A stretch of 64,000 nt of DNA from contig CAWAPE010000001.1 of the NCBI GenBank assembly GCA_963783855.1, forward strand, positions 144,776-208,775, given 5' to 3'. Both the position numbers and the translations under genes were made by a program. The DNA comes from JAKAGZ01 sp963783855. GTDB lineage: Bacteria; Bacteroidota; Ignavibacteria; Ignavibacteriales; Ignavibacteriaceae. The notes under the pieces were generated by a model that was given only the letters and a program-made list of their open reading frames with translations, did no database searches and was not told the origin of the DNA. Below, piece by piece: positions 17,060-26,531 of this stretch; the first letter of the stretch is position 1; the number at the start of each line of letters is the position of its first letter.

Positions 17060-17860
17060 TTAATCTCCTATTCTTGAGGTTGGAGGCGTAACAAGTCCCT
17101 CGTATGAGGATAAATAAACATCAACTGAACCTACAACAACTTTTGTTTTTACCCGTACCGGAATTTTTATCTGATCATCGGAAAGCCATACGTAAATACT
17201 TCCCTCACTTTTAAAGAGTCCGCCTTCTTTTATTACCGGCTCAACAATAATACAATTAAATTTTCCAGCGGGAGCATCAATTACTTCTTTTCCTAAATAC
17301 TTTATATCAAGCCCATAGGCTTTATCTTTATAAAAATTGAACAGATGAATTAAATCACCCTTCTTCATTTTTGAATAATCAAAAGTACGTGCAAGGTAAA
17401 AAGCAGAAACTATATCATTTACATATTTGGGGATATCAAATGTACCCAGTGTAGTTTTTGCTTTACCATGTTTCTGATCAAAAAATGCAGAGAGGTCCCG
17501 GGAATAATTTCCTTCACGAATATGCTGTTCAAATCTCCAGGGGAAAATTCCTTTTACGTCAAGGTAAGTCTCATAACGATCACGAACCTTATAAAACCAG
17601 TCAAAGCTCGGTACTGTGTTTACAGAGAACGATATATGATATGTATCTCTTCCAAATATTTTTCTTATATTTTCTATTTGCATTACAGAAATACCTGCAG
17701 TAACAAATCCATATTTAAGATCAAATGTAAGCTTTTCACCGACTTTAAAGGCATTGTTTTCAATAGTTCGGTATTCATCTTTATCCTGAGCATAGACAGA
17801 ATTCGGTAAAATGGATAACAGAATTATAGCAGTTAAAACAATATTTATTTTCCTGAACAT
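17060..17860 (-). CDS. DUF3108 domain-containing exported protein
   Basis: A 266-residue protein with a signal peptide (residues about 8-24, ending VYAQ). The mature part fits DUF3108: FKVGEKLTFDLKYGFVTAG near residue 37, VRDRYETYLD around residue 91, PAGKFNCIIVEP around residue 197 and WLSDDQIKIPVRVKTKVVVG near residue 226. The domain is predicted to be a periplasmic or outer-membrane-facing beta-structure with no defined function. It is 18 bases downstream of a GT9 glycosyltransferase gene, so an envelope role is plausible. Confidence 0.88.
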   Translation of the reverse strand: MFRKINIVLTAIILLSILPNSVYAQDKDEYRTIENNAFKVGEKLTFDLKYGFVTAGISVMQIENIRKIFGRDTYHISFSVNTVPSFDWFYKVRDRYETYLDVKGIFPWRFEQHIREGNYSRDLSAFFDQKHGKAKTTLGTFDIPKYVNDIVSAFYLARTFDYSKMKKGDLIHLFNFYKDKAYGLDIKYLGKEVIDAPAGKFNCIIVEPVIKEGGLFKSEGSIYVWLSDDQIKIPVRVKTKVVVGSVDVYLSSYEGLVTPPTSRIGD

Positions 17861-17878
17861 TAATTCTCCGCTTTATTT

Positions 17879-18898
17879 TCAGATATTTTCTATCGCTGAA
17901 ATCACCTTGTTAACATCTATACTGTTCATACAATCCAGTTTATTGCACTGTTCCCGGCTACAATCAAAACATCCTATTTCTGGCATAAAAACAACACTTT
18001 TATTAGAATAAGGTCCCCATCTATCGGGTAAACAGGCTTTAATTTTAGGATAAAAACCAATAACATTTTTTCCCAAAGCCGCAGCTATGTGTAAAGGCCC
18101 AGTAGAATTCGAAATAAAAATATCAGATTTATTTATAAATGCTGTGAGTTCACCAAGATTAAATCTACCGGAAAAATTTCTAATTTTTTCTGAGGTTTTT
18201 ATACTTTCACATAATTCCCGTTCACTACTGCTTCCGGTAATAAATATGTTAAATTTATTTCTCTCGTCAAGTTGACGAACAATATCCTTAAATTTCGCAA
18301 CAGGCAAATCCATTGCGCTGCCACCACTGCCGGGATGAATAATAATTGTTTTCTTTTTCAGATCTAAATTTTCAGCAGTTAATATATTTTCTATTTTTTT
18401 ATTACACTCTTCATTTATTTTTAACTCAAATTCTACATTATCCCGGTTGATTTTTTCTTTAATTCCCAGTTTTTCAAGTAACTGAGCATTAAATTCAAGT
18501 TCGTGTTTTTCCGCGTACTTTCTATGCTGATAAACTTTACTGTTAAAGAAAAATGAATACCACCTGTATCCGGTTCCAATCCTTTGGGATATTCTACTCA
18601 AAAAAATAATAAATGATGTTATAAAAGTTGGATGAACAACAATGCAGCTATCAAATCTATTTTCTGAAATCATTTTAAGATTGTTAGAGATGAGAGGTTT
18701 ACCATTTTCTTCCTTTAATATCAACACCTTATCAATGAAAGGATGATTCTCCACAAGACTTTTAGTGTAATCACGTACAAGAAATGTAATTTTACAACCA
18801 GGCAAATGCTTTTTAATAATTCCGGCAAGAGGTAATGTCAGAACTACGTCCCCAATCCTGTCTGTGCGAACAATCAGTAAATTTTCAGGTTTAATCAT
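17879..18898 (-). CDS. Glycosyltransferase family 9 (ADP-heptose:LPS heptosyltransferase-like)
   Basis: A 339-residue GT-B enzyme of family GT9: RTDRIGDVVLTLPL at the N-terminus, IIHPGSGGSAMDLP around residue 196, and the C-terminal donor-site motif ISNSTGPLHIAAALGKNVIGFYP around residue 263. Such enzymes add heptose or related sugars to the lipopolysaccharide core on the cytoplasmic face of the inner membrane. A cysteine-rich tail (GCFDCSREQCNKLDC) is common in GT9 from this group. It overlaps the downstream reading start of the upstream glycosylase gene by four bases. Confidence 0.92.
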   Translation of the reverse strand: MIKPENLLIVRTDRIGDVVLTLPLAGIIKKHLPGCKITFLVRDYTKSLVENHPFIDKVLILKEENGKPLISNNLKMISENRFDSCIVVHPTFITSFIIFLSRISQRIGTGYRWYSFFFNSKVYQHRKYAEKHELEFNAQLLEKLGIKEKINRDNVEFELKINEECNKKIENILTAENLDLKKKTIIIHPGSGGSAMDLPVAKFKDIVRQLDERNKFNIFITGSSSERELCESIKTSEKIRNFSGRFNLGELTAFINKSDIFISNSTGPLHIAAALGKNVIGFYPKIKACLPDRWGPYSNKSVVFMPEIGCFDCSREQCNKLDCMNSIDVNKVISAIENI

Positions 18899-19509
18899 TT
18901 TCTTGATACGTAAGGATTATCTTTAATATAAAAACGCCATGGCAGGTCAATTGATTTTTTAATTCCTATCCTTTTTGCTACGATTATTTTATCATCACTT
19001 ATTTTTCTCCGGTTTAACAAATATATTTCATCGCCGGAAAGATCCAATCCATAATGTTTTTTATTTATTCCAAATGCCTGGCAAATTTTGCCCGGTCCGC
19101 TTGTTAAATTAAGTTTTTCCTTTTCATTTAACAAACCTTTCCCAAAACGGTTTTTTCCCATAATTTCTATCCCTTCAATTGGCTCAACTGCACGAATCAA
19201 AACAGCGGTTCCATGATTCTTTACGCCGGTAACAACATTGCAGCAAAAGTGTGCCCCATAAGTAAAGTAAACATAAAAATAACCGCCGTCTTCAAACATT
19301 ATTTCATTTCTTTTTGTTTTTCCAATGTACGTGTGAGCGGCCTGATCAAAACTTCCATCATAGGCTTCCACTTCAACGATAATTCCTGCAAGAATATTTT
19401 TACCCGAACGCTTAACCAGAATTTTCCCCGGCAATTCCCGCGCAACGGTAAGTACATCTCTAGTATAGAATTTTTTCTTAAGTTTTGGGGAAATAAAATT
19501 ATTATCCAT
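18895..19509 (-). CDS. DNA-3-methyladenine glycosylase (AAG/MPG type)
   Basis: A 204-residue base-excision repair enzyme that removes alkylated purines. It matches the AAG fold: VARELPGKILVKR near residue 23, IIVEVEAYDGSFDQAAHTY around residue 43 (with the catalytic glutamate), and YFYVYFTYGAHFCCNVVT around residue 77 (DNA-intercalating tyrosine region). LTSGPGKICQAFGI near residue 134 is also conserved. Length is normal. Its end overlaps the GT9 start (ATGA). Confidence 0.95.
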   Translation of the reverse strand: MDNNFISPKLKKKFYTRDVLTVARELPGKILVKRSGKNILAGIIVEVEAYDGSFDQAAHTYIGKTKRNEIMFEDGGYFYVYFTYGAHFCCNVVTGVKNHGTAVLIRAVEPIEGIEIMGKNRFGKGLLNEKEKLNLTSGPGKICQAFGINKKHYGLDLSGDEIYLLNRRKISDDKIIVAKRIGIKKSIDLPWRFYIKDNPYVSRK

Positions 19510-19536
19510 TACACGGTAAGATAATAAATGTAGTAA

Positions 19537-20265
19537 TCAGGGGTTACGTTTTGATTTTAATTCTGAAATACTTGCCAGGTATTCATCTTTTTTGGAAGGA
19601 GTTTTTTCAATCAGTTTTTCATATACATTGATAGCTTCCTGGTATTCACCCTGTGCGGCATAAATTTTTGCAAGAGTCTCCGAAACAATTGTACTTGAAT
19701 TTCCAATTTCACTAAATGTTGATTCCTTCAACTCTGAACCACCTTCAGTATCTTTTATCCTTGCAGAAGAAATTTCCCGTGCAAGTTCTTCCAGCCTGTC
19801 GTCAAGATTATCAAGTTCTTCATTATCAACTATTTCTTCAACCTTCTTCGGAATATTTGCCTCAAACAGATCGGGTTGTTCCTGGTCTTCAAAAACATTT
19901 TTTTCGGGAATAAACGCACTGCCCCTGCTTCCTGAAAACAAAGATCTTTGCTTTTTTATGTTTTCAATTTCATGGAGATAATGTTCATAAGTTTGATCGG
20001 AATGAATAAGTTCGCTTCCGATTTTAATTTGCTGAAGTGCCTTGCCATATTCTCCGATTAAAGTATAGGCTTTTCCCAACAACATATATGCAGTAGAATA
20101 TTCAGGATAAATCTTTATTCCAATTGTTAAAAGCTCTATTGCACGATCAACATTATTAGAATCAATTTCTGTATTTGCCTGTCGCACAAACAGCGGCGAT
20201 CCCTTATCGTATTCACAGATCAGGCTTACTTTTTCGTTAAATATTTCGGATGCTGTTTTAACCAA
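19537..20265 (-). CDS. Tetratricopeptide repeat protein
   Basis: A 242-residue soluble protein with TPR units at about residues 25-95 (VDRAIELLTIGIKIYPEYSTAYMLLG, EYGKALQQIKIGSEL) and a further unit at the C-terminus (LAKIYAAQGEYQEAINVYEKLI). Between them lies an acidic, low-complexity linker. No signal peptide is visible, so it is probably cytoplasmic. The next gene, eight bases on, is a membrane GT2 glycosyltransferase; TPR proteins often scaffold such enzymes, but a partnership here is only inferred from position. Confidence 0.85.
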   Translation of the reverse strand: MVKTASEIFNEKVSLICEYDKGSPLFVRQANTEIDSNNVDRAIELLTIGIKIYPEYSTAYMLLGKAYTLIGEYGKALQQIKIGSELIHSDQTYEHYLHEIENIKKQRSLFSGSRGSAFIPEKNVFEDQEQPDLFEANIPKKVEEIVDNEELDNLDDRLEELAREISSARIKDTEGGSELKESTFSEIGNSSTIVSETLAKIYAAQGEYQEAINVYEKLIEKTPSKKDEYLASISELKSKRNP

Positions 20266-20272
20266 TATTCTT

Positions 20273-21736
20273 TTAACTTTTTGTTGAAAACAAAGCGTGT
20301 TTAATTGATGTTAGGGAAACAAAAGCAAATCCGACGAAAAACAAAAGCTGAAAAGGAAGTGCTGCAATTTCCAGGAAGTAAATTGACGAAACAATTCCGA
20401 CAAGGCAATAGATGGCCATAATTAATTCAACAAAGACCATCATATCAATTTTATTTTTTTTATTTAAGTACTTGTTCCCCTTCCAGGAATCTTTCCCGTT
20501 TTCTACTTTAAATTTTGGTGTTCTCACAAACTCGCTTTTCCTGTTCATTAATCCTTCAAAAACAGCCCTGGTGTTATTTACTGCAAACCCCATACTGCCA
20601 GCCATAAATAGAGGGAAAAGAACAATTTTCTTTCTCCAATCAGTTCTGATATCTTTTTGTGAATAGAGATAAAACATAAATGAACTTACAAATGCAAGAA
20701 CGAAAACTGACATAATTCCAAAATAAACATCATGTGGTCCGCTGTTTTTAATAAAAATTAAAGGAACATTTAAAATTGCGGCCAGCAATATAAAAGGAAA
20801 TGCCAGGTTGTTTGTCAGGTGAAAAGTAGACTGTAATTTTACACGCAAAGGAATATCTGCTTTCCAGACAAGAGGAAGAATCTTTTTCGCTGTCTCGATT
20901 GCACCTTTTGTCCATCTGAATTGCTGTGATTTAAGTGCATTTATTTCAGAAGGCAATTCTGCCGGTGAAGTAAAGTCCTTTAAGAAAACAAATCTCCAGC
21001 CCTTAAGCTGTGCCCTGTAGCTCAAATCGAGATCTTCTGTTAATGTGTCAGCGTGCCAGTTACCGGAATCAACAATACAGTTTTTCCTCCAAACACCACC
21101 GGTACCATTAAAATTAATAAAGAAACCTGATTTATTTCTTACAGACTGCTCAATCACAAAGTGTCCATCAAGAGCAAGAGCCTGAGCTCTTGTTAAAATT
21201 GAATAGTCACCATTAAGGTGTTCCCACCTGGTTTGAACCATTCCTATTTTATCATCGGTAAAAAATGAAAGTGTTTTTGTCAAAAAGTCTTTGTGAGGAA
21301 GGAAATCAGCATCAAATATTGCTATGAATTCACCTTTGGCAATTTTCATTCCCGCTTTCAGCGCACCCGCTTTAAAACCTTCGCGGGTTCCTCGCCTGAT
21401 ATGCTGAATATCAAATCCTTCTTTTTGTTTTGCTTCAACAGCAGCAGCAGTAATTTTTGATGTTTCGTCGGTTGAATCATCAAGTACCTGGATTTCCAAT
21501 TTATCTTTCGGATAATCGATCAGGCAAATTGCATCAATTAATCTTTCAACTACATATAACTCGTTGTAAAGCGGAAGTTGAATTGTAACCAGTGGTTTTT
21601 CATCAAAATTTTCTTTTGGAACAGGATTCATATTAGCATATTTCCTGTGGTAGAAAAGCATAATAAAGCCGTGGCACCCGAAAATAAACAAGACTGAAAG
21701 GGAAAAGAAATAAGCAACTAAAACTATATTATCCAT
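20273..21736 (-). CDS. Membrane glycosyltransferase family 2 (cellulose-synthase-like)
   Basis: A 487-residue processive-type GT2. One N-terminal span (about residues 5-27) precedes the catalytic domain with LDDSTDET (residue ~84), DADF (~142), LTEDLDLSYRAQLKG (~237) and QQFRWTKG (~277), the D, DxD, TED and Q(Q/R)xRW motifs. Four C-terminal spans follow. The domain set resembles glucomannan/CslA-like and poly-hexosamine synthases. It lies downstream of lptE in an envelope-biased run, so it may contribute to a surface polysaccharide or glycolipid. The product cannot be named from sequence. Confidence 0.92.
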   Translation of the reverse strand: MDNIVLVAYFFSLSVLFIFGCHGFIMLFYHRKYANMNPVPKENFDEKPLVTIQLPLYNELYVVERLIDAICLIDYPKDKLEIQVLDDSTDETSKITAAAVEAKQKEGFDIQHIRRGTREGFKAGALKAGMKIAKGEFIAIFDADFLPHKDFLTKTLSFFTDDKIGMVQTRWEHLNGDYSILTRAQALALDGHFVIEQSVRNKSGFFINFNGTGGVWRKNCIVDSGNWHADTLTEDLDLSYRAQLKGWRFVFLKDFTSPAELPSEINALKSQQFRWTKGAIETAKKILPLVWKADIPLRVKLQSTFHLTNNLAFPFILLAAILNVPLIFIKNSGPHDVYFGIMSVFVLAFVSSFMFYLYSQKDIRTDWRKKIVLFPLFMAGSMGFAVNNTRAVFEGLMNRKSEFVRTPKFKVENGKDSWKGNKYLNKKNKIDMMVFVELIMAIYCLVGIVSSIYFLEIAALPFQLLFFVGFAFVSLTSIKHALFSTKS

Positions 21737-21765
21737 TTTCTTTAATAGACCTTTTAAAAATTATT

Positions 21766-22374
21766 TTACCAACCCGAGACAGTGTCCAGCAGTATGTCCT
21801 CGGTAATTTTATCAACTGCTGTATTGATCGCATTTGTTCTTTCAGTAACATTTTCTAATGGAGGATAATCGCCATAATTAGAGAATGCTTTATCAAAAAT
21901 ATTTTTCTTTTTTACAAGATCCTTGTAAGTAACCTGCACAGTAATTGTAATTCTTCTTACTGTGATATTATCAGTATTTGCACCCGCTGAAACAACGGCC
22001 GGTGCATCGGAAAATCCTGTTATCACACATTCGAGAACAGCATTAGCGTTACTTCTTTCAGTTACGCGTAATGTGTTATCATCAATAAATTTTTGTATAA
22101 GAGTATTAGTAAGAGACTCTCTCAAACCGGGTTCACCGGAACCGCTTCTGTCATCAGAAATTGGAATTGCAATAGTTTTAATATGTGCCGGAACTGATGC
22201 CCCCGTAAAAGAGTAAACTCCACAGCTGGTAAAATTAGTTAGTGATGTTATGATAAACAAGACAAATATTGCAGAGGGAAAGGCATTATTTCTTGATGCC
22301 CGGAACATATTGTATTTGTTAAACTTAGCGTGGCTATATGGCTGAATGAATTTTGTTAATTTTTCTGAAATCAT
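21766..22374 (-). CDS. lptE: LPS-assembly lipoprotein LptE
   Basis: A 202-residue protein matching the LptE family: GVYSFTGASVPAHIKTIAIPISDDRSG after the lipidation site, then a duplicated alpha/beta pattern (EPGLRESLTNTLIQKFIDDNTLRVT, ANAVLECVITGFSD). LptE plugs the LptD barrel that delivers lipopolysaccharide to the outer leaflet. Hydrophobic residues about 32-50 end in FTSC, a lipobox-like site with Cys51 as the lipidated residue. The ATG overlaps the stop of the sigma-54 activator gene (ATGA), supporting translational coupling; an internal start at Met23 would give a more usual signal peptide length. Confidence 0.88.
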   Translation of the reverse strand: MISEKLTKFIQPYSHAKFNKYNMFRASRNNAFPSAIFVLFIITSLTNFTSCGVYSFTGASVPAHIKTIAIPISDDRSGSGEPGLRESLTNTLIQKFIDDNTLRVTERSNANAVLECVITGFSDAPAVVSAGANTDNITVRRITITVQVTYKDLVKKKNIFDKAFSNYGDYPPLENVTERTNAINTAVDKITEDILLDTVSGW

Positions 22375-23477
22375 AATTCATACTCTTTGAGTTTTCTGTA
22401 TAAAGTACGCTCGCTTATATTCAGTAGTTTTGCAGCGTTTCTTTTGCTCCCTTTTGTGTATTCCAAAGCATTCTTAATTGCTTCCTTTTCCACAACATCA
22501 AGAGGAACCACTTCGCTGATTGTCTCTGCCATATTAGTGTAAACTTCCTGCTGGTTATGAGTAATCAGGTCCTTTAATTCCAGAATATCTTTTTTTAATT
22601 CGAATAAAGCCCTGTACAAGAGTTCACGGTCGGCTTCTTCCGAAGATTTCTTTAGAAATACTGGAAGATTCCTGTTTGTAAATTCCGTTTCTTCATCTCT
22701 AAAAAGTGACTGAAAAGAATCGGCATCAATTGTACCACTCCTGTTTAAAGCAACAGCTGATTCAACTGCATTTTTTAATTCACGAACATTGCCGGGCCAG
22801 TTATAGTCTAATAATAAATCCATTGCAGAATTAGTAACGACAGGAATATTTATTTTATTTTCTTCACAATATCTTTTAATAAAACTATGAACAAACTCTT
22901 CAATATCGCCTTTCCTTTTTCTTAGAGGAGGAATTGTAAGGCTTACCGCTTTAAGTCTGAAATATAGATCTTCTCTGAATCTTTTTGCATCAACCTCGTG
23001 CTGAAGATCTTTATTTGTAGCTGCAATAATTCTCACATCAACTTTTGTTACAGTTTCACTCCCTATCCTCATAAATTCTTTTGTCTCAATTGCACGAAGT
23101 AGTTTTACCTGTGTAGTTAAAGGCATCTCTCCAATTTCATCAAGAAACAATGTTCCTTCATCTGCAATTTCAAAGTAACCTTTCCGGGAATCTACTGCAC
23201 CTGTGAAAGATCCTTTTTTATGACCAAATAATTCACTTTCAAGAATTCCCTCGGGTATAGCTCCGCAATTTACGCTGATAAGATTTTTATCTGACCGATT
23301 ACTATAACCATGAATTGCCCTTGCAAAAACTTCTTTTCCCGTTCCGCTTTCGCCATAAAGTAAAATGGAAATATCCGATTTTGCAACCTGCATCGAAATA
23401 TCAATAAGATCGTGAATTTCCTTCGCTTTACCTATGATTCCAAATTCTTTTTTAAATTGTTCAATTGTCATATACAA
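22371..23477 (-). CDS. Sigma-54-dependent activator lacking a sensor domain (PspF-like layout)
   Basis: A 368-residue AAA+ activator of RNA polymerase sigma-54. The AAA+ domain starts within 15 residues of the N-terminus, so there is no receiver or GAF/PAS domain. Walker A is GESGTGKE (42-49), Walker B LFLDEIGE (110-117), and the sigma-54 contact loop is GSFTGA (89-94) instead of the commonest GAFTGA. A Fis-type helix-turn-helix ends the protein (NAAKLLNISERTLYRKLKEY). It is co-transcribed with lptE, whose start overlaps its stop, hinting at control of an envelope response, though the target promoters are not identified here. Confidence 0.93.
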   Translation of the reverse strand: MYMTIEQFKKEFGIIGKAKEIHDLIDISMQVAKSDISILLYGESGTGKEVFARAIHGYSNRSDKNLISVNCGAIPEGILESELFGHKKGSFTGAVDSRKGYFEIADEGTLFLDEIGEMPLTTQVKLLRAIETKEFMRIGSETVTKVDVRIIAATNKDLQHEVDAKRFREDLYFRLKAVSLTIPPLRKRKGDIEEFVHSFIKRYCEENKINIPVVTNSAMDLLLDYNWPGNVRELKNAVESAVALNRSGTIDADSFQSLFRDEETEFTNRNLPVFLKKSSEEADRELLYRALFELKKDILELKDLITHNQQEVYTNMAETISEVVPLDVVEKEAIKNALEYTKGSKRNAAKLLNISERTLYRKLKEYEL

Positions 23478-23559
23478 ATAAGACTAAATGGCATACAGTT
23501 ATTTTTGAGAGCTTAAATATATTACATTTTTAGCCCATATTAAAGAGATATTTTAGACC

Positions 23560-24336
23560 TTATTCCTGTATTGAAATTGTCATTCCGTCAGATGCAATGA
23601 TGAAATTATCCCTAATTTCATCAGAAAGAGAGCTTTTCCAGGCTAATAAGCCCTCTTCTTCCTCGTCTGGAATATGTGTCATAATTAATTTAGCGGGTTT
23701 TAATTCTTCATATATCTCCGGAAATGCTTCTTTATGAATGTGCGTACTCTCAGAAATCAATATTGAAATATTTTGTCCTTTAAAAAGATTCAAATCTTCC
23801 TTTTTCCCAACATCTCCGGTATAGCAAACAATTTTATTATTTAAGCTAAACAGAAAACTACTGCAGGAAAAACTGAGTATTTTTTCTTTATCATATTCTA
23901 CATACTTATCAAGATGTGAATTCTGTTTTGCAATGAATTTTATATCATCATTTATAATGGTTTCTTCCTCACTATTGAATCCGCAATATTTAATTTCAAA
24001 ATCCATTCTTTCTTCAAAGAGGTAACTTGAAAAAATAAAATCTTTAACAACAGGGATAAGGCTATCGTGTGAGAAGATCTTTAGTGGTTTTTCTCTCTTC
24101 ATTAATTTCATCTGTACCAAAAGAGCGCCGATTCCGGAAAAATGATCAGGGTGCAGGTGAGAAAAAAGAATTCCATCAATTTGTCCGGGAGAAATATTTT
24201 GCTTGAGAAGCGCCCTTGAAATTCCATCGCCAGCATCTACAAGCAGGTTAAAATCATTTGATAAAATCAGGAAAGAAGAATGGAATCTTTTAAGTGAGGT
24301 TTTCCCGGAACCTGTGCCTATAAATTTTATTTTCAC
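23560..24336 (-). CDS. MBL-fold metallo-hydrolase (ribonuclease Z-like)
   Basis: A 258-residue metallo-beta-lactamase-fold hydrolase. It shows FIGTGSGKTS at the N-terminus, the HLHPDHFSG zinc motif (HxHxDH, about residue 60), CYTGDVGKKEDL with a metal-bridging aspartate (about residue 171), and HIP near residue 222. The layout resembles RNase Z/AtsA-type enzymes but it is shorter than typical tRNA 3' processing RNase Z (about 300 residues), so the substrate is left open. It is placed between a SPOR protein gene and the sigma-54 activator. Confidence 0.88.
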   Translation of the reverse strand: MKIKFIGTGSGKTSLKRFHSSFLILSNDFNLLVDAGDGISRALLKQNISPGQIDGILFSHLHPDHFSGIGALLVQMKLMKREKPLKIFSHDSLIPVVKDFIFSSYLFEERMDFEIKYCGFNSEEETIINDDIKFIAKQNSHLDKYVEYDKEKILSFSCSSFLFSLNNKIVCYTGDVGKKEDLNLFKGQNISILISESTHIHKEAFPEIYEELKPAKLIMTHIPDEEEEGLLAWKSSLSDEIRDNFIIASDGMTISIQE

Positions 24337-24343
24337 AGTGAAC

Positions 24344-25075
24344 TCAGTTTATTGGGACTACTCTTCCGGAAATTTGGAAACGTCGTCTTATTACTTCGAG
24401 AAAATTTCTTGCTTCATCTTCATTCAGAAATTTCCCAACGTAAACAATTGTAAATGATGTGCCGGCAACATTTTTTTCTTGTGTCTCAGAAAAAAATCCT
24501 GCATCACTAAAACTTTTCTTAAGGGATGCTGCATTATCAGAATTACTGAACGCACCGGCCTGGATTGTATACTTGTAATCTGTTTTCTTTGTTTTGTTGT
24601 TCTCAGTTTTGGGTTTCTCAGGTCGTTTCTCTTTTTCTACTTTATCTTCACCGGAGACCTCATCTTTCGCGGGTATTTTCTTTTCCGCTATCTGAATGTA
24701 GGGCGATTGTGGATATTCTCTTTTCAATTGTGCGAGAAAAATTTTTGAGGTCTGATACAACCCGAGTGCATAATAGTAAGAATAAATTCTGTACAATGAA
24801 GCATCGGCGTACCTGCTTTTGGGATATTTGTCAATGATGGTTTTAAAAATAGCAACAGCGTTCTGTCCGTTTTCAGTAAGCACTCCATCAAGAAACATAA
24901 CCGAAGGATCGTCAGGATATTCATTTTTAAGATCTTTTAACGCATCTACAGCTTTTCCTTTTTCACCCGCTTCAATTTGCTTTAGATAAGGAATGATATT
25001 TACTTCCTGCGAATATGCAACAGCTGGTGCAAGAAGTAATAAAATGAATGGAACTATTTTAAAGAATTTTACCAT
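24344..25075 (-). CDS. Exported TPR/SPOR-domain protein
   Basis: A 243-residue protein with a signal peptide (residues about 5-22). It then has a TPR-like or outer-membrane-BamD-like helical region with repeated short motifs (IDKYPKSRYADASLYRI, LKREYPQSPYIQIAEKKI). A charged lysine/glutamate linker (residues ~135-165) leads to a C-terminal SPOR domain (YTIQAGAFSNSDNAASLKK and FTIVYVGKFLNEDEARNFL). SPOR domains bind denuded peptidoglycan at the septum, so a cell-wall or division role is likely. It follows miaB by eight bases. Confidence 0.88.
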   Translation of the reverse strand: MVKFFKIVPFILLLLAPAVAYSQEVNIIPYLKQIEAGEKGKAVDALKDLKNEYPDDPSVMFLDGVLTENGQNAVAIFKTIIDKYPKSRYADASLYRIYSYYYALGLYQTSKIFLAQLKREYPQSPYIQIAEKKIPAKDEVSGEDKVEKEKRPEKPKTENNKTKKTDYKYTIQAGAFSNSDNAASLKKSFSDAGFFSETQEKNVAGTSFTIVYVGKFLNEDEARNFLEVIRRRFQISGRVVPIN

Positions 25076-25083
25076 TCTAAAAT

Positions 25084-26430
25084 TTATGCGGTTAATGCAA
25101 TTTGTTTATCGGGACTAAAAAACTCCAGAAAATCACCAAATAAGGTTCCCGAGGTAGCCCTGTTAATTTTTACTTTTACGTAATCGCCTTCTTTTATTTT
25201 TCCATCAGCAGGTATAATTACAACTTTATTTGTATCTGTTCTGCCGGCCAAAAAATCGTCCGATTTTTTACTGAATCCTTCAATCAGTATTATTTCTTCT
25301 TTTCCAATTAATGATTGATTAATCTCATACGATATGCTGTGCTGAAGTTCAATAATTTCCTGTAATCTTTTTGTTTTAACTTCTTCTTTTACATCATTCT
25401 CCATTTTATAAGCCTTTGTTCCCTCGCGCGGAGAATATTTAAACATATATGCGCCGTCATATCTTACCTGTCTCATAATATCCAGTGTCATCACATGATC
25501 TTCATATGTTTCGCTCGGAAACCCGGAAATGATATCAGTTGAAAAACTTACTCCAGGAATAATATTTTTGGCCTTATCTATAATGCCCATGTAATGTTCA
25601 ATAGTATAGGTCCGATTCATAGCTTCGAGAATTCTGTTGGATCCTGACTGAACCGGGAGATGGATATAATTGCAAAGATTCGGATGTTCAGCTATCGTGT
25701 ACAAAAGTTTATCGGAAAGATCCTGAGGATGTGAGGTTGTGAAGCGCACTCTTATTTTCCTGTCAACTTCAGCGCAGGCTGCAAGTAGATCGGCAAAATC
25801 ATTTTCACCATCACGGTATGAATTTACATTTTGTCCCAGTAAAGTAACTTCACGAAATCCTCTTTCGGATAATTGTTTTATTTCTTCAATTACTGAATTC
25901 AGAGTTCTGCTTCTTTCTCTTCCCCTTGTAAAAGGTACTACACAGAAAGTGCAAAATTTGTCGCAACCTCGCATAACAGAAAGCCACGCCTGCAAACCGT
26001 CTTCACGATAAGGGATTATATCATCATATGTCTCAGTTCTTGATAATTTAACACCAATACCTTTTTCACCACTGAAGGCAGTATCAAGAAACTCAGGCAA
26101 ACGTCTGTATTCATCCGGCCCGACAACCAAATCCACAATTTTCTTTTCTTCTATTAAATCTTTTCGCAATCTTTCCGCCATGCAGCCGAGAACACCAACG
26201 ATTAATTCAGGCTTTGAGTTTTTCATAGTTTTGAAATTCCCCAGCCTTCCGTATATCCGTTGTTCCGCGTTTTCCCTTATGCTACATGTATTTAGCAAAA
26301 TCACATCAGCTTTTGTGGCTTCTTTTGTAACTTCGTAGCCGTTATTCTTCAGAATACCTAGCACTAGTTCGGTATCTGCAATATTCATCTGGCAACCATA
26401 AGTCTCTATATAAATACTATTCTTTTCCAT
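25084..26430 (-). CDS. miaB: tRNA-2-methylthio-N6-dimethylallyladenosine synthase
   Basis: A 448-residue radical SAM methylthiotransferase that modifies A37 of tRNAs reading codons starting with U. It has the N-terminal UPF0004 domain (YIETYGCQMNIADTE), three cluster cysteines in that domain, radical SAM CxxxCxxC in CDKFCTFCVVPFTRG (about residue 158) and a C-terminal TRAM domain (GRTDTNKVVIIP...GDYVKVKINRATSGTLFG). The CQMN and GRERSR signatures favour MiaB over RimO. Normal length. Confidence 0.97.
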   Translation of the reverse strand: MEKNSIYIETYGCQMNIADTELVLGILKNNGYEVTKEATKADVILLNTCSIRENAEQRIYGRLGNFKTMKNSKPELIVGVLGCMAERLRKDLIEEKKIVDLVVGPDEYRRLPEFLDTAFSGEKGIGVKLSRTETYDDIIPYREDGLQAWLSVMRGCDKFCTFCVVPFTRGRERSRTLNSVIEEIKQLSERGFREVTLLGQNVNSYRDGENDFADLLAACAEVDRKIRVRFTTSHPQDLSDKLLYTIAEHPNLCNYIHLPVQSGSNRILEAMNRTYTIEHYMGIIDKAKNIIPGVSFSTDIISGFPSETYEDHVMTLDIMRQVRYDGAYMFKYSPREGTKAYKMENDVKEEVKTKRLQEIIELQHSISYEINQSLIGKEEIILIEGFSKKSDDFLAGRTDTNKVVIIPADGKIKEGDYVKVKINRATSGTLFGDFLEFFSPDKQIALTA

Positions 26431-26531
26431 GTTCTCTTTTGAAATTGAGGGTTAAATATAAGTCTTAAATGGCTGTAGTTCAATGAAATTATGAATATGT
26501 CCACCCATTGGTAGGACTCTAAACGCAATAA

